This document shows positions 42,978 to 51,084 of a DNA stretch of 64,000 nucleotides, in pieces. The notes below the pieces were generated by a model. The model saw nothing but the letters and a program-made list of their open reading frames with translations, was not told where the DNA came from and searched no databases. Source of the DNA: an uncultured Lachnospiraceae bacterium (lineage in GTDB: Bacteria > Bacillota > Clostridia > Lachnospirales > Lachnospiraceae); NCBI GenBank assembly GCA_902794095.1, contig CADBFZ010000001.1, positions 1 to 64,000 on the forward strand, written 5' to 3'. Numbering within the stretch: position 1 is the first letter of the stretch; every line of letters begins with the position of its first letter. Both the position numbers and the translations under genes were made by a program.

Positions 42978-44420
42978 ATGTCCTCCCTCAAAGAAAAGCT
43001 AATACAGAATAAAAAGAAGGTCATATGCACCTGCGTTGTTCTGATAATACTTCTTGCTGTTTACTTAGGTACGGCGTTTTATTTTAGAAACAGATTCCTT
43101 CCAAATACGTGGATCGGGGATGTGTATTGTACCGGCAGAAGTACCCAGGCAGTTGCTTACGATCTTAAAGAAAAAATAGTAATGCCCGAGATCAGGATAA
43201 GCTGGGGTGAAGAGGGATACGAAGATTCCTTCATTAAGCCCGAAGATATTTCCTACAGCTATAACCTGACTTCCTCAGTTGTTAAAGCGGTTGAGTCACA
43301 GAATATCTTCTCATGGCCCGCATGTCTGTTTACCAAGCAGTCCCTTCAGCTTGAACCTGTTATTGATTTTGATCAGGAACTTTTGAGAAGACATTTTTCT
43401 CAGCTTGAAAGAGTCAGAACAGAAACTGCTCAGGCTCCCGAGTATTCCATCAAGTTCGATTATGAGACCGGTTATTACGTATATGATAACCATGCAGGCA
43501 GACTGGATACCGAGAAAGCGCTTCAGGCCCTCAGCGATTCGCTTACAAAGGGAAGACTCTCATTAACTCTTGATGAATCGTTTTATTACGATGCACCCTA
43601 TACCACAGAAGAAAATGCGGATATAGCAGAGTGGAATAAGCTTAATTCATTCCTCACCACAGACCTTGTGTATGATATGGGTGCTGAGAAGATTGCTTTT
43701 GATTCCGAGGTAATGAGTTTTCTGATAGTAACGGAAAGAGATCATACTCCCGTTAAAGACGAAGACGGTTCATACATCATTGATGATGAAGCCGTTGCAA
43801 AATGGGTTGATGATCTTTGCGCAGCTTACAATACCTACGGACTCGACAGAGAATTTGTTTCTACAACAGGTAAGACAGTTATCATACCTGCCACATACAG
43901 CAATTACGGTACGGAATTAAATCACGATGCCGAGCTCAGATTCCTGAGTAATTATCTTCATTCTGAAGAGCCTTGGGACGGAACGGCTGATGAACACATT
44001 CCCGAATATAATGTGGAAGCTACCGTAAGAGGCCTTAATGATATCGGCGATACATTCGTTGAAGTCGATCTTTCCGATCAGTACATGTACTATTACAAAA
44101 ACGGTGAACTGATCGTTGAGACAGATATAGTATCCGGAGATATACCCAAAGGTTGGACCACTCCCAGAGGAGTATTTGCAATCTACGGTAAGTACACGGA
44201 TCAATATCTCTACGGTAAGGATTACATTGATTTCGTATCATACTGGATGCCTTATTTCAGAGGATACGGACTCCACGATTCGGACTGGAGAGATGAATGG
44301 GGCGGCGACATATATACATACGACGGATCACACGGATGTATCAATATGGATAAGGATCCTGCCCGCATTATTTTCGAAAACATTGAGATAGGTACACCCG
44401 TAGTCGTTTACGATTATTGA
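42978..44420 (+). CDS. L,D-transpeptidase (YkuD), membrane-anchored
   Basis: 480 residues. A cytoplasmic Lys-rich start and one membrane helix (about 15-36) lead to a long extracellular part. Residues about 45-320 contain peptidoglycan-binding-type (PG_binding_4-like) domains; the YkuD catalytic domain is at about 345-480, with DGSHGCINM holding the active cysteine and the upstream catalytic His. It makes 3-3 cross-links in peptidoglycan. It begins 2 bp after ilvB, so it is probably transcribed with the branched-chain genes, although it has no functional link with them. A new promoter follows its stop. Confidence 0.92.
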   Translation: MSSLKEKLIQNKKKVICTCVVLIILLAVYLGTAFYFRNRFLPNTWIGDVYCTGRSTQAVAYDLKEKIVMPEIRISWGEEGYEDSFIKPEDISYSYNLTSSVVKAVESQNIFSWPACLFTKQSLQLEPVIDFDQELLRRHFSQLERVRTETAQAPEYSIKFDYETGYYVYDNHAGRLDTEKALQALSDSLTKGRLSLTLDESFYYDAPYTTEENADIAEWNKLNSFLTTDLVYDMGAEKIAFDSEVMSFLIVTERDHTPVKDEDGSYIIDDEAVAKWVDDLCAAYNTYGLDREFVSTTGKTVIIPATYSNYGTELNHDAELRFLSNYLHSEEPWDGTADEHIPEYNVEATVRGLNDIGDTFVEVDLSDQYMYYYKNGELIVETDIVSGDIPKGWTTPRGVFAIYGKYTDQYLYGKDYIDFVSYWMPYFRGYGLHDSDWRDEWGGDIYTYDGSHGCINMDKDPARIIFENIEIGTPVVVYDY

Positions 44421-44421
44421 G

Positions 44422-44450
44422 TTGACTTAAAGGTCTCAAAAGTTTATTTT
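44422..44450 (+). promoter_or_regulatory. Promoter of serC-serA
   Basis: TTGACT (44422-44427), 17-bp spacer, TATTTT (44445-44450), starting 2 bp after the transpeptidase stop and 43 bp before serC. Confidence 0.6.
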
Positions 44451-44492
44451 ATTTTTTAAGTTCTTATTAATTTACCAGGAGGAGAATTAGAA

Positions 44493-45575
44493 ATGTCCAG
44501 AGTTTACAATTTTTCGGCAGGACCTGCTGTACTGCCCGAAGAAGTACTGAAGGAAGCTGCAGAGGAGATGCTTGATTATAAGGGATCAGGCCAGTCAGTA
44601 ATGGAGATGAGCCACAGATCCAAGGTGTATGACACCATTATCAAGGAAGCTGAAGCCGATCTTCGCGAACTCATGAATATTCCTGACAACTACAAGGTAC
44701 TGTTCCTTCAGGGCGGTGCTTCCCAGTTCTTCGCAGAAGTTCCCATGAACATGATGAAGAATAAGAAAGCCGGATACATCATCACCGGTCAGTGGGCTAA
44801 GAAGGCATTTCAGGAAGCTAAGATCTATGGTGAGGCTGTTGAACTTGCTTCATCCGCTGATAAGACCTTCAGCTATATCCCTGATTGCTCCGATCTTCCT
44901 ATCACCGATGATATGGACTATGTCTACATCTGTGAGAACAATACCATCTACGGAACCAAGTATAAGACTCTTCCCAACACCAAGGGCAAGATTCTTGTTT
45001 CCGATGTTTCCTCCTGTTTCCTTTCAGAGCCCGTTGATGTAACCAAGTACGGCGTAATCTACGGCGGCGTTCAGAAGAATGTCGGACCTGCAGGCTGCGT
45101 AATCGCAATCATCAGAGAAGACCTCATCACCGACGAGTGCCTTCCCGGAACTCCCACCATGCTTAAGTGGAAGACTCAGGCTGACAACGATTCACTCTAC
45201 AACACTCCTCCCTGCTACACTATCTACATCTGTGGCAAGGTATTCAAGTGGCTTAAGAAGATGGGCGGACTTGAGGAGATGAAGAAGAGAAACGAAGAGA
45301 AGGCTAAGATTCTCTATGATTTCCTTGATTCTTCAAAGCTTTTCAAGGGCACTGTCGTAAAAGAAGACAGATCCCTTATGAACGTTCCTTTCGTAACCGG
45401 CAACGAAGAGCTTGATGCTAAGTTCGTTAAAGAAGCTACCGAGGCTGGATTTGTTAACCTTAAGGGTCACAGAACCGTTGGCGGTATGAGAGCATCCATC
45501 TACAATGCTATGCCTAAGGAAGGCGTTGAGAAGCTTGTTGAGTTCATGAAGAAGTTCGAGGCAGAGAACGCGTAA
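44493..45575 (+). CDS. serC: Phosphoserine aminotransferase
   Basis: 360 residues. PLP enzyme converting 3-phosphohydroxypyruvate to phosphoserine with glutamate. The start VYNFSAGPAVLPEEVL and MEMSHRSK are SerC signatures, and the PLP lysine lies in YGGVQKNVGPAG. AGGAGGAG precedes the ATG. Its codon use is highly biased (CTT, AAG, GTT), suggesting strong expression. serA follows 26 bp later, so the two serine-synthesis steps are co-transcribed. It may also serve vitamin B6 synthesis, as in other bacteria. Confidence 0.97.
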   Translation: MSRVYNFSAGPAVLPEEVLKEAAEEMLDYKGSGQSVMEMSHRSKVYDTIIKEAEADLRELMNIPDNYKVLFLQGGASQFFAEVPMNMMKNKKAGYIITGQWAKKAFQEAKIYGEAVELASSADKTFSYIPDCSDLPITDDMDYVYICENNTIYGTKYKTLPNTKGKILVSDVSSCFLSEPVDVTKYGVIYGGVQKNVGPAGCVIAIIREDLITDECLPGTPTMLKWKTQADNDSLYNTPPCYTIYICGKVFKWLKKMGGLEEMKKRNEEKAKILYDFLDSSKLFKGTVVKEDRSLMNVPFVTGNEELDAKFVKEATEAGFVNLKGHRTVGGMRASIYNAMPKEGVEKLVEFMKKFEAENA

Positions 45576-45601
45576 GTCGCCTCTTTGAAAGGAGTTTTCA
45601 G

Positions 45602-46768
45602 ATGTTTAAGATCAATTGCCTTAATCCCATTTCTCAGGTAGGCCTTGCAGGTCTTACCGATGATTTCCAGATAACCGACAAGACCGAAGAGGCTGAAGGT
45701 ATCCTTGTAAGAAGTGCTGCAATGCACGACATGGATCTTCCCGATTCACTCCTTGCAGTAGCAAGAGCAGGAGCCGGTGTTAACAATATCCCTCTTGATA
45801 AATGTGCTGAGAAAGGTATCGTTGTATTCAATACCCCCGGTGCAAATGCAAACGGTGTTAAAGAGCTTGTTATCGCAGGTATGCTTCTTGCAGCAAGAGA
45901 TGTCGTAGGCGGTATCGAGTGGTGTAAAGAGAATGCATCCGATGCAGATATTGCAAAGACTGCTGAGAAGCAGAAGAAAAACTATGCAGGAACCGAGATT
46001 GCAGGCAAGAAGCTTGGTGTTATCGGACTCGGAGCTATCGGTGTTAAGGTAGCTAACGCAGCTCACAATCTCGGAATGGAAGTTTACGGATACGATCCTT
46101 ACCTTTCCGTAAATGCTGCATGGAATCTTTCCAGAAGCGTACATCACGTAGAGAAGGTAGAGGATATCTACAAAGAGTGTGATTACATCACCATCCATGT
46201 ACCTCTTCTTGATTCAACCAAGGGAACCATCAATCGTGAAGCTATCTCCATGATGAAGGACGGTGTTGTAGTTCTTAACTATGCTCGTGACCTTCTTGTA
46301 TCAGAGACCGATATGCTTGAGGCTCTCAAGAACGGTAAGGTAGCAAGATACGTAACCGATTTCCCTAATCCTACCACCGCAGGACAGCCCGGAGTTATCC
46401 TTACTCCTCACCTTGGAGCAAGCACCGAAGAGTCCGAAGACAACTGCGCTAAGATGGCAGTTGAGGAGATCATGGATTACCTCAACAACGGAAACATCAG
46501 AAATTCCGTTAACTATCCCGCACTTGATATGGGCGTATGCGACAAGGCAGGAAGAATTGAAGTATTCCACAAGAATCAGGCTAACATGATCACTCAGTTC
46601 ACCGCAGTTATCGGTGCAGAGAAGATCAACATCTCCGACATGATGAACAAGTCCAGAGGAGATTATGCAGTAACCATGCTTGATCTTGATGATGCTCCCA
46701 CTGCTCAGCTCGTTGAGAAGCTTTCAGCTGCTGAAGGCGTTCTTCGCGTAAGAGTAGTAAAGGGATGA
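45602..46768 (+). CDS. serA: D-3-phosphoglycerate dehydrogenase
   Basis: 388 residues. Oxidises 3-phosphoglycerate with NAD, the first step to serine. The nucleotide-binding site is GVIGLGAIGVKVAN, the catalytic His-Glu pair lies around LTPHLGASTEESEDN, and residues about 315-388 form a C-terminal ACT-type domain (NMITQFTAVIGAEKINI) for serine feedback. It is the short form without the extra intervening domain of the long enzymes. GAAAGGAG precedes the ATG. A perfect terminator follows, closing the serC-serA operon. Confidence 0.96.
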   Translation: MFKINCLNPISQVGLAGLTDDFQITDKTEEAEGILVRSAAMHDMDLPDSLLAVARAGAGVNNIPLDKCAEKGIVVFNTPGANANGVKELVIAGMLLAARDVVGGIEWCKENASDADIAKTAEKQKKNYAGTEIAGKKLGVIGLGAIGVKVANAAHNLGMEVYGYDPYLSVNAAWNLSRSVHHVEKVEDIYKECDYITIHVPLLDSTKGTINREAISMMKDGVVVLNYARDLLVSETDMLEALKNGKVARYVTDFPNPTTAGQPGVILTPHLGASTEESEDNCAKMAVEEIMDYLNNGNIRNSVNYPALDMGVCDKAGRIEVFHKNQANMITQFTAVIGAEKINISDMMNKSRGDYAVTMLDLDDAPTAQLVEKLSAAEGVLRVRVVKG

Positions 46769-46780
46769 TTTGAGCAATAT

Positions 46781-46814
46781 AAAACGGGTGTACATGATGT
46801 ACACCCGTTTTTTA
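46781..46814 (+). terminator. Intrinsic terminator after serA
   Basis: 15-bp perfect palindrome AAAACGGGTGTACAT / ATGTACACCCGTTTT with one base between, followed by more T. The flanking A run lets it also end the minus-strand gene at 46856. Confidence 0.95.
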
Positions 46815-46855
46815 GTATAAAGAAAGAGCAGACAAATATGACTGCTCTCGGTAAT

Positions 46856-47119
46856 TCACTTTTTATCTGTATCATCGAGATCTTTGAGTGAATCCTGAAG
46901 CTTTTGCTCCATCTCGGTAGCAGCTTCACTTGCAAGATCCATGTACTCGATAAAGATATCGCTGAGGGATTTATCCTGCTCTTCACCGATTTCTTTCATG
47001 ATCGGAGTAAGCTTCTCGAGCTGATATGAAATGGGTGTATGCTGGGGATCGATATCCGGCATTACAGCCTCTGCATAATCGTTTATTCTTTTGAGCATTG
47101 CTCTTTGTTCGTCTGTCAT
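46856..47119 (-). CDS. Small acidic helical protein of unknown function
   Basis: 87 residues from ATG 47119, which has AGAGG upstream and begins MTDEQRAML; the open frame runs 19 codons further back without a ribosome site. It is predicted to be nearly all helix, acidic, without membrane segments, cysteines or known motifs. It is transcribed away from the DUF1015 gene from a TGn-extended TATAAT promoter at 47163 and ends at the shared serA terminator. Small size and good codon fit argue for a real gene, but nothing shows its role. Confidence 0.7.
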   Translation of the reverse strand: MTDEQRAMLKRINDYAEAVMPDIDPQHTPISYQLEKLTPIMKEIGEEQDKSLSDIFIEYMDLASEAATEMEQKLQDSLKDLDDTDKK

Positions 47120-47162
47120 AATAACCTCTTCATCTACGCATATTTGCGTTCCCACCGAGTGC

Positions 47163-47171
47163 ATTATAGCA
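47163..47171 (-). promoter_or_regulatory. Extended -10 promoter of small acidic protein gene
   Basis: Minus-strand TGCTATAAT, a TGn-extended -10, 43 bp before the ATG at 47119. A small hairpin ACGCA-aata-TGCGT lies in the leader. Confidence 0.55.
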
Positions 47172-47181
47172 CACATGAAAC

Positions 47182-47210
47182 TTGTTTGTATAAGCTGATA
47201 ATGCTAAAAT
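47182..47210 (+). promoter_or_regulatory. Promoter of DUF1015 gene
   Basis: TTGTTT (47182-47187), 17-bp spacer, TAAAAT (47205-47210), 57 bp before the ATG. Confidence 0.5.
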
Positions 47211-47267
47211 AATTTTAAAATTTTGCGGATATTCTTATAACGCATATTATAAAATTGGAGTAAAAAA

Positions 47268-48506
47268 ATGGCAGATGTAAGACCTTTTAACGCATACAGA
47301 CCCCGCAAGGGAATGGAGTCTGTGATTGCGGCACTTCCCTATGATGTTTATAACAGAGCTGAGAGCGTGGAGGTTGTCAAAGGCAATCCCGAATCGTTTC
47401 TTGCCATTGACAGAGCAGAGACTCAGTTCTCCGATGATGTCGATACATACGATCCCAGAGTTTATGACAAAGCAAGAGATATGATCCGTGAGAGGATCGA
47501 AGACGGAAGATTTGTTCAGGATGAAGGCGAACCCGGATATTATCTCTACGAGCTTACAATGGACGGACGTGTTCAGAACGGAATCGTTGCATGTGCTTCA
47601 ATCGATGACTACATGAACGGTGTTATCAAGAAGCATGAAAACACCCGTGCAGATAAAGAAGTTGACCGTATTAATCACGTTGATAAAACAGGGTTTCAGA
47701 CCGGTCCTATTTTCCTCGCATACAGACATAATGATGTTCTTGCATCCGTTATCGAGTCCGTTAAAAAGAATACGGCAGACTGCGACTTCACTTCCGATGA
47801 CGGAATCAGACACAGAGTCTTCTCAATAAATGATCCCGATAAAGTAAAAACAATCAGAGACGAGTTCTCCGGAACTGATGCACTTTATATTGCAGACGGC
47901 CATCACAGATGCGCGTCCGCTGTTAAAGTCGGACTTAAGAGAAGAGAGGAAAATCCCGGGTACACGGGAGATGAAGAGTTTAACTATTTCCTCAGTGTAA
48001 TTTTCCCTGGAGACGAACTTAAGATTCTTGATTACAACAGAGTTGTCAAAGATCTTAACGGTCTTACAGAGGTGCAGTTCTTCAATGAAGTCATCGACAG
48101 ATTTGAAGTATGTGATGCAAAGAAGCATTATTCACCGGAAGACAAAGGTCTCTTCGGTATGTATATAAGCGGTAAGTGGTATAAGCTCAGAGCTCACCAC
48201 GATATTAAATCCGATGATCCCGTAAAGGGACTTGATGTATCCGTTCTTCAGGACGGACTTCTCGGACCTGTTCTCGGAATCGGAGATCCCAGAACCGATA
48301 AGAGAATCGACTTTGTCGGCGGTATCAGAGGATTGGGCGAACTTGAGAAGAGATGCAGCGAAGATATGCAGGTTGCTTTCTCAATGTTCCCTACTTCGAT
48401 TGAAGAGCTCTTCAAAGTAGCCGATGAAGGACTTCTTATGCCTCCAAAGTCCACTTGGTTCGAGCCCAAGCTTCGCAGCGGATTATTCTTACATAAGATC
48501 GATTAA
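47268..48506 (+). CDS. DUF1015 family protein
   Basis: 412 residues, soluble. VRPFNAYRP at the start, AALPYDV, KHENT and ADGHHRCASA near residue 210 are the family signature. DUF1015 genes are regularly found beside serC and serA in clostridia, as here, and the family has been linked with serine metabolism (some members act as ATP-dependent serine kinases); that activity is not shown by this sequence alone. ATTGGAG precedes the ATG. The degenerate GlgB-like gene follows after 26 bp, probably in the same transcript. Confidence 0.88.
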   Translation: MADVRPFNAYRPRKGMESVIAALPYDVYNRAESVEVVKGNPESFLAIDRAETQFSDDVDTYDPRVYDKARDMIRERIEDGRFVQDEGEPGYYLYELTMDGRVQNGIVACASIDDYMNGVIKKHENTRADKEVDRINHVDKTGFQTGPIFLAYRHNDVLASVIESVKKNTADCDFTSDDGIRHRVFSINDPDKVKTIRDEFSGTDALYIADGHHRCASAVKVGLKRREENPGYTGDEEFNYFLSVIFPGDELKILDYNRVVKDLNGLTEVQFFNEVIDRFEVCDAKKHYSPEDKGLFGMYISGKWYKLRAHHDIKSDDPVKGLDVSVLQDGLLGPVLGIGDPRTDKRIDFVGGIRGLGELEKRCSEDMQVAFSMFPTSIEELFKVADEGLLMPPKSTWFEPKLRSGLFLHKID

Positions 48507-48532
48507 ATCATATATAAGAGGGGATTGATGAT

Positions 48533-50740
48533 ATGAATAAGAGACTTTATAAGCTTATGGATTGGGCCTTTATCGAAGAGGTTATCTATTCCGAGTGCTC
48601 ACATCCTCAGGATCTTCTCGGACCTCATGTCAAAGGTCAGACCATGTTGCTCCAGGCATATTTTCCCGGAGCTCAGTCCGTAGTTGTAAAGTGGAAAGAC
48701 AGGGGAGAACCCGGTAAGCCTTCAGAGACTGAAATGGAAGTTGCGGATGATGACGGATTTTTCGCACAGCTCCTTCCCACCCAAGATCCCGGTGTCTATT
48801 CATACGTTGTAACTTATGAGGAAAGACAGGCAGGCGGAAAGACACTCAAGAAAAAAGTCTTAAGATGTGGGGACCCCTACAGACATATTAATGTTTTAAA
48901 TGATAAGGACATTGCAAAATTCATAGAAGGCAAGTGTCTTAATGCTGCAGATATTCTCGGTTCTCATTATATGGAGCATGACGGTGAGGAAGGTACTCTT
49001 TTTGCAGTATATGCACCTAATGCAATGAGGATCAGCGTAGTCGGTGATTTCAATTCCTGGGACGGAAGACTTGCTCAGATGTGTAAGAGAGAGGATTCCG
49101 GAGTCTTTGAATTATTCATTCCCGGAGTTAAGCCCGGCGATAAGTATCAATACGAGATCAAGTTCAAGAATTACGATATCTGCAGAAAAGCAGATCCTTA
49201 CGCATCAGAGCTTCTTACCGAAAACAGCGGAGTATCCGTTGTTGCAGAAGCAGGTTCTGTTAAATGTAAGACCATCCTGACTAAGAAGAATGTAGATAAA
49301 AACTCTGCTCTTTGTATCTGGCAGGTTAATCCTTTCGATTATGTAAATGAAGAGTCATCGGCATTTGCAAAGATGGCAGCAGAGATTCCCGCAGCTTGTG
49401 AAGCATCAGGTTATACTCATGTATGCATCGGAAATGTTCTTACTTCATCATTCGGTGTTATCGATAAAACAGTATCTTACTATGCAATCGATAAAAGACT
49501 CGGTTCTTCCGATGAGTTAAAGATATTTGTAAATAAGCTCCATGACGCAGGTGTAGGCGTGGTCTTTGACTGGATCCCGTCTTATTTTGCCCATGATGAG
49601 GGAGGACTTGCTCTCTTTGACGGAACCGGACTCTATGAGCATATCGATCCCAGACAGGGTTATGCTGCGGATATCGATGCGTGCCTGTTTAACTATTCTT
49701 CGAAGACCGTCAGCAATTTCTTAATGTCATCCGCTTTCAGATATGCTGATGAATTTGCTGCTGACGGAATCAGAGTATGCGGCATCGCAAGAATGCTTTA
49801 TCTTGATTACAGCAAGACGGAATGGGTTCCCAATATCTATGGCGGAAATGAGAACCTTGATGCGATTTCTTTTATCAGAGATTTAAATACTCAGATCAAA
49901 TCCAAATATCCCGGAATGCTTCTGATTGCCGAGGATTCCTCACTTCATCAGGGAATCACCGACAGCGTGAGTGATAACGGTCTCGGATTTGACTATAAGT
50001 GGAACGAAGTATTCTTCGATGATTTCAGAAACTTTATCTGCATGGATCCTTTGTTCAGAGGCAGAAATCTTCACCTCCTTCCCGATGAACTTACCTATGC
50101 ATTCGTAGAGGATTTCATTCTTCCCTTTGCAGGAAAAGAAAAAACTGCGGAGATTGGAAGGCTCTATGACCTTCTTCCCGGTGATGAGGGGATGAAGAAG
50201 GCTCAGATGAAACTTGCTGCAGGATATCTATTTGCACATCCGGGTAAGAAAGTTATCGGGGCTGCGGATGAGATCACGGGCAAGCTTCTCAAGGATCTTA
50301 ACGAACTGTATGCTAAGGAACCTGCTCTTAACCGTAACGAGAACGATCCTGAGAACTTCGAGTGGCTCAGCAACATGAACGAGGATCAGGCCTGTGTTTC
50401 TTTTGTGAGAAAAACGGACGATCCCGAAGATATGCTTGTTTTCATAGCAAACTTCTCAGGAATCGAGCAGTCATTCCAGACCGGTGTTCCTTACGAAGGT
50501 AAATACAAAGAGATCTTCACCACCGATGATAAGGCTTACGGCGGAACTTCATCCGTATCAAAGACCGTAAGAAAAGCAACCGATAAGAGATTGGACGGAA
50601 GAACACAGTCCATCGCGGTTAAGATCAGACCTTTGAGCATGATTATCATGAAGTTTATTCCTTATACCGAAGCTGAACTTGAGAAGGTTATCGAGCAGAG
50701 GATCAGGAATTATACTCCCATCAAGAAAACCAAGAAATGA
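48533..50740 (+). CDS. GlgB-like GH13 protein lacking the catalytic nucleophile
   Basis: 735 residues with the layout of a glycogen branching enzyme: two N-terminal CBM48-type domains (about 35-118 and 150-240), a GH13 barrel (about 255-620) and a C-terminal beta domain. The scaffold is well kept (DPRQGYAAD, MLYLDYSK, NIYGGNENLDAI). Catalytic residues are not: the nucleophile in DGxRVD is C416, and the stabilising HD of LSHDE reads GK (534-535). The acid/base E467 in LLIAEDSS remains. It probably cannot branch glycogen but may bind it. The usual glgC/glgA partners are absent. Follows DUF1015. Confidence 0.83.
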   Translation: MNKRLYKLMDWAFIEEVIYSECSHPQDLLGPHVKGQTMLLQAYFPGAQSVVVKWKDRGEPGKPSETEMEVADDDGFFAQLLPTQDPGVYSYVVTYEERQAGGKTLKKKVLRCGDPYRHINVLNDKDIAKFIEGKCLNAADILGSHYMEHDGEEGTLFAVYAPNAMRISVVGDFNSWDGRLAQMCKREDSGVFELFIPGVKPGDKYQYEIKFKNYDICRKADPYASELLTENSGVSVVAEAGSVKCKTILTKKNVDKNSALCIWQVNPFDYVNEESSAFAKMAAEIPAACEASGYTHVCIGNVLTSSFGVIDKTVSYYAIDKRLGSSDELKIFVNKLHDAGVGVVFDWIPSYFAHDEGGLALFDGTGLYEHIDPRQGYAADIDACLFNYSSKTVSNFLMSSAFRYADEFAADGIRVCGIARMLYLDYSKTEWVPNIYGGNENLDAISFIRDLNTQIKSKYPGMLLIAEDSSLHQGITDSVSDNGLGFDYKWNEVFFDDFRNFICMDPLFRGRNLHLLPDELTYAFVEDFILPFAGKEKTAEIGRLYDLLPGDEGMKKAQMKLAAGYLFAHPGKKVIGAADEITGKLLKDLNELYAKEPALNRNENDPENFEWLSNMNEDQACVSFVRKTDDPEDMLVFIANFSGIEQSFQTGVPYEGKYKEIFTTDDKAYGGTSSVSKTVRKATDKRLDGRTQSIAVKIRPLSMIIMKFIPYTEAELEKVIEQRIRNYTPIKKTKK

Positions 50741-50755
50741 CGGTCAAACTCTGAC

Positions 50756-50784
50756 TTGATTTTTAAGGCCCTAATCTATATAAT
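50756..50784 (+). promoter_or_regulatory. Promoter of tRNA-Thr
   Basis: TTGATT (50756-50761), 17-bp spacer, TATAAT (50779-50784). Confidence 0.75.
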
Positions 50785-50791
50785 CAGACAA

Positions 50792-50821
50792 GTGAGTCAG
50801 GAGAGAATTCTCTTGACTCAC
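50792..50821 (+). other. 5' leader hairpin of pre-tRNA-Thr
   Basis: GTGAGTCAGGAGA pairs with TTCTCTTGACTCAC (12-13 bp with one G-T pair). It begins about 7 bp after the -10 box, so it would be at the very 5' end of the primary transcript, 13 nt before the tRNA. Confidence 0.65.
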
Positions 50822-50834
50822 AGTTACTGAAAAC

Positions 50835-50907
<73 letters not shown>

Positions 50908-50908
50908 T

Positions 50909-50948
50909 AAAGACCCGAAATCGGAAATCTGATTTCGGGTCTTTTTTT
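50909..50948 (+). terminator. Intrinsic terminator after tRNA-Thr
   Basis: 14-bp perfect stem AAAGACCCGAAATC / GATTTCGGGTCTTT (50909-50922, 50931-50944), 8-nt loop, T run. Confidence 0.95.
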
Positions 50949-51021
50949 ATCCGGATATGAGCCTTGTGGCAAATATGTAAAAATATAACGTTTTCCTAAG
51001 GGTTTAAGGCAAATTTTTGTG

Positions 51022-51050
51022 TTGACAATGAGTGTCAAATTGCCGAAAAT
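51022..51050 (+). promoter_or_regulatory. argH promoter with palindrome on the -35 box
   Basis: TTGACA (51022-51027), 17 bp, GAAAAT (51045-51050). TTGACA-atgag-TGTCAA (51022-51038) is a perfect inverted repeat that would place a dimeric regulator over the -35. It does not resemble the usual ArgR box. Confidence 0.5.
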
Positions 51051-51084
51051 AAATAGGATTATATTAAAAGGGGCAGGTGGCTTT

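Noticed and set aside
50987-50996. Shared AACGTTTTC sequence upstream of argH and plsX
   Set aside because: Nine bases in AT-rich DNA; two occurrences are compatible with chance.
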